A DNA stretch of 64,000 bases from an uncultured Prevotella sp. (GCA_944321295.1 CALUKU010000001.1:1-64000), one strand, 5' to 3'; shown: positions 28,334 to 38,312, counted from the stretch's first letter. Program-made: numbers and translations. The notes: a model not told the origin generated them from the letters alone.

Positions 28334-28341
28334 TACTTTTG
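28334..28341 (+). promoter_or_regulatory. probable -7 element of the fur-like gene
   Basis: TACTTTTG followed by T. The leader to the ATG at 28365 is about 16-20 bases. No TTTG at the right distance; TTCG at 28314-28317 is the nearest. Confidence 0.45.
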
Positions 28342-28364
28342 TAAGCAGTACGGTTTGTTGTGAA

Positions 28365-28835
28365 ATGAAAACTAATTTATACGATTCGGCAAGGATGATT
28401 TTAGCTAATCATTTAGAGCAGGCGAAATGCCGCAAGACTCCTGAAAGATTTGCTATTCTTGAGGCGGTGTATGGTTTTAGTTCTTATTTCTCGATACAAG
28501 ACCTTGGAGAGCGGTTGAAGGAGATGAATTTTCCCGTAAGCCGCGCAACGCTTTATAATACGATTAAGCTGTTGATGAGTCTAAGGCTGGTCGTTAGCTT
28601 GCGCTTGGAGAACGGAGTGCGTTACAAGGCATGTTATGCCGACGGTAAATGTTTGCAGGTATGCACGGTCTGCGGCAAGGTGAAAGAGATAAAGTTGCAG
28701 GAGATGTCTGAATTATTTGATAACATTCACCTGAAGCGTTTCCGAAAAGATAGTTTTACGGCTTACGTTTACGGAACATGCAGCACCTGTCAGGCCATGA
28801 TGACTCGGCAAAAGAAGAAAGAGAAACATAAATAA
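28365..28835 (+). CDS. Fur-family regulator lacking the usual histidine motif
   Basis: 156 aa. The N-terminal winged helix is clear (CRKTPERFAILEAVYGF, then VSRATLYNTIKLLMSLRLV). The structural zinc cysteines are present as two pairs: CTVCGKVKEI and GTCSTC. The segment before the first pair, where Fur/PerR/Zur proteins carry a histidine-rich metal-sensing motif (HHxHxxC), here reads RYKACYADGKCLQVC with no histidine. Metal sensing may be lost or altered. It lies 20 bases upstream of purA, so it may be co-transcribed with it. The C-terminal KKKEKHK is basic. Confidence 0.85.
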   Translation: MKTNLYDSARMILANHLEQAKCRKTPERFAILEAVYGFSSYFSIQDLGERLKEMNFPVSRATLYNTIKLLMSLRLVVSLRLENGVRYKACYADGKCLQVCTVCGKVKEIKLQEMSELFDNIHLKRFRKDSFTAYVYGTCSTCQAMMTRQKKKEKHK

Positions 28836-28855
28836 TAACATACATTTTTAAGAAA

Positions 28856-30130
28856 ATGGAAAAAGGCAAAGTTGATGTTTTATTAGGTTTGCAATGGGGC
28901 GATGAAGGCAAGGGTAAGGTCGTTGACGTGCTTACCCCCAATTATGATGTCATAGCCAGGTTCCAAGGCGGTCCCAACGCTGGCCATACACTTGAATTTG
29001 AAGGTGAGAAATATGTCCTTAGAAGTATTCCGTCAGGCATATTCCAAGGAGGTAAGGTTAATATAATAGGTAACGGCGTGGTGCTTGCGCCTGACCTTTT
29101 CATGGATGAGGCCCGCGACTTGGAAAAGACCGGCCATCCTTTGAAGGAAAGACTGTTGATATCTAAAAAAGCACATCTTATCATGCCGACCCACAGACTT
29201 CTTGATGCGGCTTACGAGATGGCTAAGGGTAAGGACAAGGTGGGAACTACCGGAAAAGGTATCGGACCTACATATACGGACAAGGTTTCACGTAACGGTC
29301 TTCGCGTAGGTGACATTTTCGATAATTTCAATGAGAAGTATGAAGCCCACAAGGCACGTCATGAAAGAATCTTGAAATCGCTTAATTATACAGATTATGA
29401 CATTAGCGAAGTTGAGAAGAAGTGGATGGAGGGAATAGAATACATCCGCCAATTTAATATCATAGATTCGGAACATGTCATAAATAAGGCCCTGAAAGAA
29501 GGTAAGACTATTTTGTGCGAGGGTGCCCAAGGCACGATGCTTGACGTTGATTTCGGAAGTTATCCTTTCGTTACGTCATCTAATACAATATGTGCCGGTG
29601 CGTGCGTAGGCTTGGGAATAGGCCCTAATAAAATAGGTGAGGTTTATGGTATAATGAAAGCTTATTGCACCCGTGTCGGCGCAGGCCCGTTCCCGACGGA
29701 GCTGTTTGATGAAACGGGAGCAAAAATCCGTCAGTTAGGACATGAGTATGGAGCCGTAACCGGTCGTGAGCGCAGGTGTGGCTGGATAGATTTAGTTGCG
29801 CTGCGTTATGCTATCATGGTCAACGGCGTTACTCAATTGATAATGATGAAGAGCGATGTGCTTGATGGTTTTGATACGATAAAGGCTTGTGTTGCTTATA
29901 AGCGTAACGGAGAGATAATCAGCGACTTCCCGTTTGACATTGAAGAAGACATTGAGCCTGTTTACAAGGAGCTTAAGGGGTGGAACACGGATATGACAAG
30001 GTTAACCAGCGAGGAAGAGTTCCCTGAAGAATTTGTTGATTATATCAAATTCCTTGAAGCAGAACTGGAAACTCCGATCAAGATTATTTCAATAGGTCCT
30101 GATAGAGCTCAAACCATAGTAAGGAAATAA
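28856..30130 (+). CDS. purA: adenylosuccinate synthetase
   Basis: Forms adenylosuccinate from IMP, GTP and aspartate, the first step to AMP. 424 aa, standard length. GTP loop GDEGKGKVVD near residue 14, GPNAGHT for IMP binding, and KGIGPTYTDK are all intact; the C-terminal GTP site TSSNTICAGACVGLG and RERRCGWIDLVALRYA follow. No fused domain. It is separated from hisS by about 100 bases with a weak hairpin. Confidence 0.98.
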   Translation: MEKGKVDVLLGLQWGDEGKGKVVDVLTPNYDVIARFQGGPNAGHTLEFEGEKYVLRSIPSGIFQGGKVNIIGNGVVLAPDLFMDEARDLEKTGHPLKERLLISKKAHLIMPTHRLLDAAYEMAKGKDKVGTTGKGIGPTYTDKVSRNGLRVGDIFDNFNEKYEAHKARHERILKSLNYTDYDISEVEKKWMEGIEYIRQFNIIDSEHVINKALKEGKTILCEGAQGTMLDVDFGSYPFVTSSNTICAGACVGLGIGPNKIGEVYGIMKAYCTRVGAGPFPTELFDETGAKIRQLGHEYGAVTGRERRCGWIDLVALRYAIMVNGVTQLIMMKSDVLDGFDTIKACVAYKRNGEIISDFPFDIEEDIEPVYKELKGWNTDMTRLTSEEEFPEEFVDYIKFLEAELETPIKIISIGPDRAQTIVRK

Positions 30131-30153
30131 ATAAAAGTTTTATTTTTAATACG

Positions 30154-30209
30154 AAAGAAGTTAGAGAGGTCGACATTTTATTTAGGAATAGGCAACTCTG
30201 ACTTCTTTT
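30154..30209 (+). terminator. possible terminator or hairpin between purA and hisS
   Basis: AAAGAAGTTAGAG (30154-30166) pairs with CTCTGACTTCTTT (30196-30208), with one G-U pair and a 29-base loop. A short T-run follows. The loop is long, so function is uncertain. Confidence 0.4.
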
Positions 30210-30232
30210 CAGTTATATAAAAGTATAGAAAT

Positions 30233-31600
30233 ATGAATAAACCTTCGATACCTAAAGGAACGCGTGACTTTTCTCCGTTGGAGATGTCAAAGCGCAATTA
30301 CATTTTTGAAACAATTAGGCAGGTTTTCGCTTTATATGGTTTCAAGCAGATAGAAACACCTGCGATGGAAACATTGCAGACATTGTTGGGCAAATACGGA
30401 GAAGAGGGAGATAAGCTGTTGTTCAAGGTTTTGAACAGTGGTGATTATTTAAGTAAAATAGAGCGTGATGAATTGTTGACAAGCGATTCCTTGCACTTGG
30501 CCTCAAAATTGTGCGAGAAAGGGTTACGTTATGACTTGACAGTTCCCTTTGCGCGATATGTCGTTATGCACAGGGATGGGTTGCAGCTGCCGTTTAAGCG
30601 ATATCAGATACAACCCGTTTGGCGTGCCGATCGTCCGCAAAAGGGGCGCTATCGTGAGTTTTACCAATGTGATGCCGACATTGTAGGCAGCGATTCATTG
30701 CTTAACGAGGTTGAGCTTGTTCAAATAATGGACACCGTCTTCAAGCGTTTCGGCATACGTGTCCAGATTAAGATAAACAACAGGAAAATCCTGTCAGGCA
30801 TAGCCGAGTATATCAACGAAGCTGATAAGATTGTAGACATAACCGTTGCTATTGACAAGCTCGACAAGATTGGTCTTGACAATGTTAACGCTGAATTGGC
30901 TTCGGCTGGGATAAGCCAGGATGCAATCGACAAGCTTCAGCCTATAATATCCTTGTCTGGAAGTAACATGGAGAAACTTGACGTCATTGCAGGAGTGTTG
31001 AAAGATTCAGAGATAGGGTTGAAAGGCATTGATGAGTTACGGTATATATTTGGTGTCTTGGAAAAGCTTGAATTGGAAAATGAAGTACAATTGGATCTTA
31101 CTTTAGCTCGCGGACTTAATTATTATACAGGCGCTATATTTGAGGTTAAGGCGTTGGACGTTCAAATAGGTAGCATTACCGGTGGTGGACGTTATGACAA
31201 TCTTACTGGCATATTTGGCATGCCTGGGCTTAGCGGTGTAGGTTTTTCATTTGGAGCCGATAGGATTTTCGATGTGCTTAACGCATTGAACCTTTATCCC
31301 GAAAACGCAATGAAGGGAACGCAGTTACTTTTTATCAATTTTGGAGAAAATGAAACTTCGTATTGCATGCCGATTGCGTCTAAGGCCCGCTCTTTTGGCA
31401 TAACGACAGAGATTTATCCGGATGCGGTAAAGATGAAGAAGCAAATGGCTTATGCTAATAGCAACAACATAAATTATGTTGCTTTAGCGGGCGAAAATGA
31501 AATCAAAGAGAATAAAGTTACGTTGAAGAATATGGCTACCGGGGAACAGAAGCTGGTAACTGCCGATGAATTGATTTCCATAATTATTGGTAATAAATAA
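30233..31600 (+). CDS. hisS: histidyl-tRNA synthetase
   Basis: Class II synthetase charging tRNA-His. 455 aa. Motif 1 lies in the start ([20 protein letters not shown]), motif 2 is [17 protein letters not shown], the histidine-binding loop [14 protein letters not shown], and motif 3 [10 protein letters not shown] followed by GFSFGADRI. The C-terminal anticodon domain (QLLFINFGE to the end) is complete. The next gene begins 61 bases later. Confidence 0.97.
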   Translation: MNKPSIPKGTRDFSPLEMSKRNYIFETIRQVFALYGFKQIETPAMETLQTLLGKYGEEGDKLLFKVLNSGDYLSKIERDELLTSDSLHLASKLCEKGLRYDLTVPFARYVVMHRDGLQLPFKRYQIQPVWRADRPQKGRYREFYQCDADIVGSDSLLNEVELVQIMDTVFKRFGIRVQIKINNRKILSGIAEYINEADKIVDITVAIDKLDKIGLDNVNAELASAGISQDAIDKLQPIISLSGSNMEKLDVIAGVLKDSEIGLKGIDELRYIFGVLEKLELENEVQLDLTLARGLNYYTGAIFEVKALDVQIGSITGGGRYDNLTGIFGMPGLSGVGFSFGADRIFDVLNALNLYPENAMKGTQLLFINFGENETSYCMPIASKARSFGITTEIYPDAVKMKKQMAYANSNNINYVALAGENEIKENKVTLKNMATGEQKLVTADELISIIIGNK

Positions 31601-31661
31601 TTGTTTGTTGGAATTATTAAGCTTGTGACAGAGGCTTTAATTCATTAATCAATAGAGATAT

Positions 31662-32657
31662 ATGAATAAATCAATAAAATTCTTTGTGGTGTCGTTACTA
31701 TGCGTGCTTGCTTTCTCTGCTTTCAAGCCCGAACATAAAATAAAGATTTTCATGATTGGTGACTCTACTATGGCCAATAAGGATATTAGTGGAGGTAAGC
31801 TTGAACGAGGATGGGGCATGATGTTGAAGAGTTTCTTCACGGATGACGTAATAGTTGACAACCATGCCGTTAACGGGCGTTCGTCAAAAAGTTTTATAAC
31901 AGAAGGACGATGGCAGAAAGTTTACGAACAGATAAAGCCTGGCGATTATGTTTTCATACAGTTTGGTCATAATGACGAGAAGAAAGATACTGCAAGACAC
32001 ACGGAGCCAGGTTCGACATTTGATGAGAATTTAAGAAAGTTTGTTCGTGAAACACGAGCGAAAGGAGGTATTCCTGTTTTGTTTAACAGCGTCGTAAGGC
32101 GTACCTTTGTAGAAAGTAGTACGGCCGTTGAGGACGATGACAAACGTGATAATTCGTCAAAGGAATTAACCGAGGGCAACACTCTTGTCGACACTCACGG
32201 AGATTATCTGATTTCGCCGGCAAGAGTAGCGTCAGAATTAGGCGTACCTTTTATTGATGCGAATAAGATAACTCATGATTTGGAACAAGGCTTAGGGCCT
32301 GATGGTTCGAAAAAACTCCACATGTGGTTTAAGCCGGGTGAGGTTGAGTCGTTGCCGGAAGGCCGTCAAGACAACACCCACTATAATGTATATGGTGCTT
32401 ATCTTGTTGCGGGGTTATTAGCCGACGCTGTTGCAGATACAGTTCCGGCGTTGAAAAACTTTGTGCGTCATTGTGATATTGTTGTAGCAAAGGACGGAAG
32501 CGGGTTGTATCTTGATTTACAAAAAGCTGTTGACAGTGTTTCTGGCAACAAGGAAACAACAATCTTGGTCGGTGAAGGTGAATGGACTAAACCTGTTATT
32601 CCTGACGGGAAAAACATCAAATTCGTGATGCGTGACGGCGCACGATGGATTAAATAG
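31662..32657 (+). CDS. rhamnogalacturonan acetylesterase (SGNH/GDSL) with pectinesterase-like C-terminal stub
   Basis: 331 aa, with an N-terminal signal peptide (residues 1-22, SLLCVLAFSAF). Residues ~28-265 are a CE12/SGNH esterase: FMIGDSTMANK (catalytic Ser block), NGRSSKSFI, FGHNDEK and DNTHYNVYGA (catalytic Asp/His). It would deacetylate pectic rhamnogalacturonan in the periplasm or outside. Residues 272-331 look like the first strands of a pectin methylesterase (VVAKDGSGLYLDLQKAVDSV, TTILVGEGEW, IKFVMRDG), then the protein stops. Fusions of these two enzymes are known in gut Bacteroidetes, so this is probably a truncated fusion. A terminator follows at once. Confidence 0.87.
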   Translation: MNKSIKFFVVSLLCVLAFSAFKPEHKIKIFMIGDSTMANKDISGGKLERGWGMMLKSFFTDDVIVDNHAVNGRSSKSFITEGRWQKVYEQIKPGDYVFIQFGHNDEKKDTARHTEPGSTFDENLRKFVRETRAKGGIPVLFNSVVRRTFVESSTAVEDDDKRDNSSKELTEGNTLVDTHGDYLISPARVASELGVPFIDANKITHDLEQGLGPDGSKKLHMWFKPGEVESLPEGRQDNTHYNVYGAYLVAGLLADAVADTVPALKNFVRHCDIVVAKDGSGLYLDLQKAVDSVSGNKETTILVGEGEWTKPVIPDGKNIKFVMRDGARWIK

Positions 32658-32668
32658 TTTGACATCAT

Positions 32669-32703
32669 AAGGCTCTTTGTTATAAAACAAAGAGCCTTTA
32701 TTT
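32669..32703 (+). terminator. terminator of the acetylesterase gene
   Basis: AAGGCTCTTTGT (32669-32680) and ACAAAGAGCCTT (32687-32698) form a perfect 12-base stem with a 6-base loop, followed by TATTT. Confidence 0.85.
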
Positions 32704-32708
32704 CGTTC

Positions 32709-32749
32709 TAAAAGCAAAAGTGGCGCAGACATCGTCTGCGCCACTTTTG
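32709..32749 (-). terminator. terminator of tRNA-Arg, abutting the tRNA 3' end
   Basis: Perfect 16-base arms (32715-32730 and 32734-32749) around a 3-base loop. On the minus strand it starts immediately after the tRNA discriminator base and ends with CTTTT. Confidence 0.85.
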
Positions 32750-32824
32750 TGATTCCGTAGGGATTCGAACCCTAGACCCACGCCTTAGAAGGGCGTTGCT
32801 CTAATCCAACTGAGCTACGGAACC
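32750..32824 (-). tRNA. tRNA-Arg (anticodon TCT)
   Basis: 75 nt on the minus strand, reading AGA codons (and AGG by wobble). The acceptor arms GGTTCCG and CGGAATC pair fully with one G-U. D-arm GCTC...GAGC, anticodon stem ACGCC/GGCGT with loop CTTCTAA (anticodon TCT), variable region GGGTC, and T-arm TAGGG TTCGAAT CCCTA are all normal. Discriminator A; CCA is not encoded. It has its own promoter and terminator. Confidence 0.97.
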
Positions 32825-32837
32825 TCCAAATCGGCTG

Positions 32838-32869
32838 CAAAGTTACTTAATTTTATCTTTATTCCCAAA
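32838..32869 (-). promoter_or_regulatory. promoter of tRNA-Arg
   Basis: On the minus strand TTTG (32866-32869), a 20-base spacer, TAACTTTG (32838-32845). The predicted start lies only about 6-8 bases before the mature tRNA 5' end. Confidence 0.85.
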
Positions 32870-32911
32870 TTTTTGGCGTAAAAGTTAAACTAAGCTTAAT
32901 TTGTTTTTGCC

Positions 32912-34930
32912 TTATGAGTTCATTGTCGCAAGAAACTCTTCGTTGTTGCGGGTATGTATGATGCGGTCGTGAATGGTATTCATTGCCTCAATCGGGTTCA
33001 TGTCGGCAATGAATTTGCGCAATACCCACATGCGGTCAAGTGTAAGCTTGTCTTGCAGCAAGTCGTCGCGGCGCGTGCTTGAGGCAACAAGGTTGACGGC
33101 CGGGAATATTCTCTTGTTGCTTAAGTTGCGGTCAAGCTGCAGTTCCATGTTACCCGTACCTTTGAATTCCTCAAAGATTACTTCGTCCATTTTGCTGCCG
33201 GTGTCGATAAGGGCGGTTGCGACAATTGTCAGCGAGCCTCCACCTTCTATGTTTCTTGCTGCGCCGAAGAAGCGTTTGGGCTTTTGCAGGGCGTTAGCGT
33301 CCACACCACCTGTGAGCACCTTGCCGCTTGCCGGGGCAACGGTATTGTATGCTCTTGCCAAACGGGTTATTGAGTCAAGGAATATAACGACGTCATGTCC
33401 ACATTCAACCATTCTTTTTGCTTTTTCAAGCACGATTCCCGCAATTTTAACATGGCGTTCCGCTGGCTCGTCAAATGTTGAGGCTATCACCTCGGCGTTG
33501 ACGGTGCGTGCCATGTCGGTAACTTCCTCGGGGCGTTCGTCTATCAGCAACATCATCAGGTAAGCCTCTGGATGGTTAGCCGCAATGGCATTGGCAATGT
33601 CTTTCATCAATATTGTCTTACCTGTTTTCGGTTGTGCCACGATTAATGCTCGCTGTCCTTTACCGATGGGGGAGAACAGGTCTACAATTCTTGTGCTGAG
33701 ATTGGTTGTTGACGGATCGCCGCACAAAGTGAACTTCTCGTCAGGGAAAAGTGGCGTGAGATGGTCGAACGGTATGCGGTCGCGCACTTCGGCGGCGTCG
33801 CGTCCGTTAATCTTATCTATGCTTGTCAGGGGGAAATACTTCTCACCGTCATGAGGTGGACGCACGTGACATTCGACAACGTCGCCTGTCTTCAGTCCGT
33901 ATCGCTTGATTTGTGCAATGGAAACATAAATGTCGTCGGGTGATGACAGATAGTTATAGTCGCTTGAGCGTAAGAAGCCATATCCGTCCGGCATAACTTC
34001 CAACACTCCGTTGGCCGTTATAATGTCCTCAAAATCAAAGGCTGCCTCAATGTCCTGTTCGGCGTTTGAAGCGTAGGCAACAGTGTTTATGTCGATAGGT
34101 GTCGTCGGGTTGTCGAACATGTCGAAGCTTGGAACGGCCATCTGGTCTTCAATCGGCAGGTCTACTACCGTAATGAAATCCGTTCCGTCACCAGGGTCGC
34201 CTTCCCAAACGCCGGAAGCAATGGCTTCGCGTTTCTCGTCGGCTATTTCGTTGTGGGCATTGACTTTAGCTTGCAGTTGTGCTATCAGGTCAGACTCCTC
34301 ATTAATGTCTGCGTTGTTCTCGTTAGGGGTGTATTCCGCTTCAGGAACAACAGCCATTTCGTTACCGTTATCAATGTTTCCATCTTGCATGAACGGCGGT
34401 ACGTCATTGTCCTGATTGGGGGTTTCGGCAACCTCGGTCGTTTTTTCTTCCGGTGCGGCTGCCGGAAGCGTTTGCTTTACCTCCTCTTGTTCTTGTACGA
34501 TAGGAGCGGGTTCGGCTATGAGAGTTTCAATATTTGCTTCTGAAGTTTGCGCTTCAGCCTTTGTTTCGGTTTCAGGTTTAGCTTTCGTCTTTGTCCGTGT
34601 TGTTTTTGCCTTAGTCTGAGAACCAGCCGGTGCGTCGTTAAAAAGCGACGGTGCTGCTTCTGCCTGCACTTTGTTTTTCTTCAGGTCGAAGTTCTCTCCT
34701 TCCTTGCCGTTCACCGAATAAACTCTGTCAGTATCTTTCTTGACAATGCGAACCCTGCGACGTTTCGTTCCAAGGGGATTTTTGTTTCCCTCGACTTCTG
34801 CCTGCTTGTCAAGAATTGAATATATTATATCTTCTTGACTATCGCTCGATTTGACCTTGATTCCGTTTTGTTCGGCAATCTCCTCAAGTTCGGCGATATT
34901 TTTAGATAATAATTCGTCTTTGCTATACAT
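32912..34930 (-). CDS. rho: transcription termination factor Rho
   Basis: Hexameric RNA helicase ending transcripts. 672 aa, far longer than the ~420 aa of E. coli Rho. Residues 1-45 are a Rho_N (SAP-like) domain ([20 protein letters not shown]). Then comes ~240 residues of low-complexity, Glu/Ala/Thr/Asn-rich linker, typical of Bacteroidetes Rho. The RNA-binding cold-shock domain starts near residue 300 ([21 protein letters not shown]). Walker A reads [15 protein letters not shown] and Walker [14 protein letters not shown]-loop region [20 protein letters not shown] is intact. It is upstream of tRNA-Arg but on a separate promoter. Confidence 0.97.
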   Translation of the reverse strand: MYSKDELLSKNIAELEEIAEQNGIKVKSSDSQEDIIYSILDKQAEVEGNKNPLGTKRRRVRIVKKDTDRVYSVNGKEGENFDLKKNKVQAEAAPSLFNDAPAGSQTKAKTTRTKTKAKPETETKAEAQTSEANIETLIAEPAPIVQEQEEVKQTLPAAAPEEKTTEVAETPNQDNDVPPFMQDGNIDNGNEMAVVPEAEYTPNENNADINEESDLIAQLQAKVNAHNEIADEKREAIASGVWEGDPGDGTDFITVVDLPIEDQMAVPSFDMFDNPTTPIDINTVAYASNAEQDIEAAFDFEDIITANGVLEVMPDGYGFLRSSDYNYLSSPDDIYVSIAQIKRYGLKTGDVVECHVRPPHDGEKYFPLTSIDKINGRDAAEVRDRIPFDHLTPLFPDEKFTLCGDPSTTNLSTRIVDLFSPIGKGQRALIVAQPKTGKTILMKDIANAIAANHPEAYLMMLLIDERPEEVTDMARTVNAEVIASTFDEPAERHVKIAGIVLEKAKRMVECGHDVVIFLDSITRLARAYNTVAPASGKVLTGGVDANALQKPKRFFGAARNIEGGGSLTIVATALIDTGSKMDEVIFEEFKGTGNMELQLDRNLSNKRIFPAVNLVASSTRRDDLLQDKLTLDRMWVLRKFIADMNPIEAMNTIHDRIIHTRNNEEFLATMNS

Positions 34931-35008
34931 ATGAATGAATGTGGAAATTTAATGATTGTATTTCGTTTCACGAGCGGAAACGGATGGTTGATTTTTTTAA
35001 TTGACGTG

Positions 35009-35016
35009 CAAAAGTA
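35009..35016 (-). promoter_or_regulatory. probable -7 element of rho
   Basis: TACTTTTG on the minus strand followed by C, about 80 bases upstream of the rho ATG. No clear -33 TTTG. The leader could allow autoregulation, which is usual for rho, but no structure was recognised. Confidence 0.45.
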
Positions 35017-35082
35017 ATAAAATTTATTGAAAAGATGAACACATCCTGCGCCCAACTTCGGCTTTTAACCAATTTTTAGTAA

Positions 35083-36867
35083 TCATTGCTTTATTTCCGA
35101 CAGCTCTAACCATCTCATTTCCTTATTGTCAAGTTCTTCATTGATTACAGGCAGTCGTTTGCTCTTTTCAGTTAGTTCGTCAATGGGCAGATTGCCGCTG
35201 CACAATTGTTCCTCAATGAGTTTCTTTTCTTTTTCAAGTGCGTCGATGTCTTTTTCAAGTTGCATGAATTCTTGTTTTTCCTTGTAAGTCATCCGACGTT
35301 GCTGTTCTGGGCGAGGCCTTGACGGCTTGGTCGTTTCTCTCTTTTTGGCGTTGCCGTTCTCTTCTTTGCTTTTTAATGAGCGCCATTCGCGGTACTGAGT
35401 GTAGTTGCCGGGGAAGTCTTGTACTTCGCCGCCGCCTTTGAACACGAGCAGATGGTCTACTACTTTGTCCATGAAGTAGCGGTCGTGGCTGACGATGATG
35501 ACGCAACCGGGAAAGTCTGCCAAGTATTCCTCGAATATTTGCAGCGTTTGTATGTCCAAGTCGTTTGTCGGTTCGTCCAACACAAGGAAGTTCGGATTCT
35601 TCATCAGCACCGTGCATAGGTACAGCTTCCGCTTCTCTCCTCCGCTCAACTTATATACGTAGTTGTGCTGCTGTTCAGGGGTGAATAGAAAATATTGCAA
35701 GAATTGCGATGCAGACAGGTGTTTTCCGCCGCCAATGTCAATGTAGTCGGCTATTTCGGTTATAACGTCAATTACCTTTTTCTGTTCGTCGAACGCCATT
35801 CCCTCCTGTGAGAAGTAACCGAATTTGACGGTTGAGCCGATGTCGAAGCGTCCGCTGTCAGGCTTCTCCAAGCCCAGCAGCATTTTGATGAACGTTGATT
35901 TTCCGGTGCCGTTATTTCCTATTATGCCCATTTTCTCATAGCGCGCGAAGTTGTAGTAAAAGTCCTTTAAGATTACTAAGTCTTCGTTCCATCGCTTTGA
36001 AATGTATTGACACTCGAATATCTTACTGCCAATGTAGACGTTCTTTGATTTCAGCCTGATTTGCCTTTCCTCAATGCGTTGTTTGGCTATTTTCTCAAGT
36101 TCGTAGAACGCGTCTTCGCGGTAGCGTGCCTTGTGGCCTCTTGCCTGTGGCATGCGGCGCATCCAGTCGAGCTCTTTCCTGTATAAGTTGTTCGCCCGTG
36201 CTATTTCGGCACGTGTGTTGTCAATGCGTTCCTGGCGCTTCTCAAGGTAATAACTGTAATTGCCCTTATACGTGTATATTTTCTTATCGTCCAATTCTAT
36301 GATGACGGAGCACACCCTGTCAAGGAAAAACCTGTCGTGAGTCACCATCAGCAGCGTCTTGTTGCCTCTTGACAAGAAGCCTTCAAGCCACTCTATCATG
36401 TCGAGGTCGAGGTGGTTGGTAGGTTCGTCAAGGACGAACATGTCTGGTTCGGTGGCCAAGACGTTGGCCAGGGCGACACGGCGCTGTTGTCCGCCGCTTA
36501 GTGTGCCCATGGTTTGGTTTAGGTCGCCTATCTTCAGCTGCGTCAGTATCTGCTTGGCTTTTAATATTCTCTCCTCGCTGTCGTTGCTGTTGAAACAAGC
36601 CTCAAGAACCGTATCTGCAGGATTAAACTTCGGCGTTTGTTCCAAATATCCAATACGTATGTCGTTTCGGAAAATAATCTTGCCTGAGTCATAACCTTCG
36701 ACACCGGTCAGTATCGATAATAGGGTAGACTTGCCCGTTCCGTTGCGGGCAATGAGGCCGACCTTCTGTCCTTCGGCAATGCTGAATGATATGTCGTTGA
36801 ACAATAAATGCGCGCCGAACGACTTTGTCAGGTTTTGTACGTCTAATATTGGTAACTGGCTGGGCAT
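35083..36867 (-). CDS. ABC-F family ATPase (Uup-like)
   Basis: 594 aa, two ABC domains in one chain and no membrane segments. NBD1: GLIARNGTGKSTLL, LSGGQQRRVALA, LDEPTNHLDL. NBD2: GIIGNNGTGKSTF, LSGGEKRKLYLC, LDEPTNDLDI. Between them is the ABC-F linker (RKELDWMRRMPQARGHKARYRED). A C-terminal Lys/Glu-rich coiled coil (~residues 520-585) resembles the DNA-binding tail of Uup. Such proteins act on ribosomes or on DNA and do not transport. Target-protection resistance is possible but not indicated. The stop of engB lies 7 bases upstream, so both form one operon. Confidence 0.93.
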   Translation of the reverse strand: MPSQLPILDVQNLTKSFGAHLLFNDISFSIAEGQKVGLIARNGTGKSTLLSILTGVEGYDSGKIIFRNDIRIGYLEQTPKFNPADTVLEACFNSNDSEERILKAKQILTQLKIGDLNQTMGTLSGGQQRRVALANVLATEPDMFVLDEPTNHLDLDMIEWLEGFLSRGNKTLLMVTHDRFFLDRVCSVIIELDDKKIYTYKGNYSYYLEKRQERIDNTRAEIARANNLYRKELDWMRRMPQARGHKARYREDAFYELEKIAKQRIEERQIRLKSKNVYIGSKIFECQYISKRWNEDLVILKDFYYNFARYEKMGIIGNNGTGKSTFIKMLLGLEKPDSGRFDIGSTVKFGYFSQEGMAFDEQKKVIDVITEIADYIDIGGGKHLSASQFLQYFLFTPEQQHNYVYKLSGGEKRKLYLCTVLMKNPNFLVLDEPTNDLDIQTLQIFEEYLADFPGCVIIVSHDRYFMDKVVDHLLVFKGGGEVQDFPGNYTQYREWRSLKSKEENGNAKKRETTKPSRPRPEQQRRMTYKEKQEFMQLEKDIDALEKEKKLIEEQLCSGNLPIDELTEKSKRLPVINEELDNKEMRWLELSEIKQ

Positions 36868-36874
36868 GATGGCT

Positions 36875-37483
36875 TTATTCTTTTTCTTCTAAGCTTTTGT
36901 TTATCTGCTCTATGTAGTCAAGCACTTCTTCGCGGCCGGTTCTCTTCTCGCTGCTCGTTATGAAGTACGGAGGCAGTTCCTCCCAGGTTTCCTTCAGTCC
37001 GTCCATGTATTTCTCGGCGGCCGCCTTGGCTTTTTGCGGGCCAAGCTTGTCGGCTTTGGTAAACACGATGGAGAATGGAATTCCGCTGCGTCCGAGCCAG
37101 TTGATGAAGGTCTTGTCCACTTCCATCATGTCGTGGCGTATGTCGATAAGCACGAATACGTTGACGAGTTGTTCGCGCTGGAGGATGTATGACGTTATCA
37201 TCTGCTCCAGCTTCTTCTGTACGCTTTTCGAATGTTTGGCGTATCCGTAGCCCGGGAGGTCGACGAGGTACCATTCGTTGTTGATGATGAAATGGTTGAT
37301 GAGCAGCGTCTTGCCCGGCGTAGACGAAGTCTTTGCCAGGTTCTTGTGGTTGCACAGCATGTTGATAAGGCTGGATTTTCCTACGTTGCTCCTGCCGATG
37401 AAAGCGTATTCAGGCTTCACGTCTTTAGGGCACATCGTCAATGTGGGACTGCTCAGTGTGAATTCTGATTTCTTTATTTCCAT
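36875..37483 (-). CDS. engB: ribosome biogenesis GTPase EngB/YsxC
   Basis: GTPase required for 50S assembly. 202 aa, usual length. G1 [15 protein letters not shown]2 region TSSTPGKT, G3 [11 protein letters not shown]4 FTKADKLG, G5 TSSEKRTG are all in order. It is the first gene of the operon with the ABC-F ATPase and has a strong promoter about 145 bases upstream. Confidence 0.96.
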   Translation of the reverse strand: MEIKKSEFTLSSPTLTMCPKDVKPEYAFIGRSNVGKSSLINMLCNHKNLAKTSSTPGKTLLINHFIINNEWYLVDLPGYGYAKHSKSVQKKLEQMITSYILQREQLVNVFVLIDIRHDMMEVDKTFINWLGRSGIPFSIVFTKADKLGPQKAKAAAEKYMDGLKETWEELPPYFITSSEKRTGREEVLDYIEQINKSLEEKE

Positions 37484-37628
37484 ATTATCCTTGAATTGTT
37501 TTGAATGGATAAGCCTTTATGCGGACTTGAAAAAAGCCAATGGCCTGCATGACGGCTCTTCAGATTTAAGTATTTGACGGATTGTCGTTCTGCCGATACT
37601 TGGTGATTGTTGTATTGGCTTCGGGTTG

Positions 37629-37660
37629 CAAAGTTACTGTATTTTTTCGACAAGGCCAAA
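37629..37660 (-). promoter_or_regulatory. promoter of engB operon
   Basis: Minus-strand TTTG (37657-37660), a 20-base spacer and TAACTTTG (37629-37636), an excellent match. Leader about 135-140 bases. Confidence 0.82.
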
Positions 37661-38312
37661 ATTGTGACGGTATTTCGAGTTTGTTTTAGTTTCCATGAGG
37701 ATGATTACGTGTGTTCTTGGCATGTAATAAATGATGCGGTCAGTTGCTTGCCTAATGTTATAACGTGTTTCCTGGGCGCTCGGAAGATGTTGTGATGAAA
37801 ATCGGTGAACACTGACGTGAATAATACAAAAAGGAAAATTACCGCTGTTGTCCAAGTAAAAAGCCATTACAAAATTATTTATTGAAATAGGATTTTGTTG
37901 GTTATGGAATGTTAACAGAGGGGAGAAGCGCTGCCGTTGATTTAAGTTTTAATAACGTTTGCATGGCGCATTCCGGCTTGAAAGACCGCGTTTAGTGTTG
38001 TCAAAGGCAGCTTATTGTGACGGAAAACGTGATGAATTGTGGCGTAAAACGCCGCGTTTGAGGACCTAATTCGGCGCGCTTTGCATGAAAAGGTTTAGTC
38101 GTAATTTGTATCATGCTGTGTGTCAGTGTGTTGCGTTTGTCGTCCTTGATGGCGTATCGTTGCGCTTTCGTGGAAAAATTTTTATTCGAAGCGCATCTGA
38201 AGGGCTTAATCGTTTCTCCATGTTTTTGCCGTTGTTCCTAATAAGAACATTTGTCGTGCCTTAGTATCGGCGCTTCACGATGATTGCGCCTTCAATATTT
38301 TTAGCGTTCGTT
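37661..38312. other. large intergenic region between divergent promoters
   Basis: Part of an 886-base gap (37,484-38,369) with no gene I can support; short open frames here lack family features. It contains small hairpins such as GGCGTAAAACGCC (about 38,041-38,053) and degenerate AAAGGC-type words, perhaps a decayed copy of the repeat elements seen elsewhere. An unannotated small RNA is possible, but no promoter-terminator pair was found inside. Confidence 0.4.

Noticed and set aside
35083-36867. Antibiotic-resistance ABC-F protein
   Set aside because: The C-terminal Uup-like coiled coil and the operon with engB suit a housekeeping ABC-F; nothing specific to target-protection proteins was seen.
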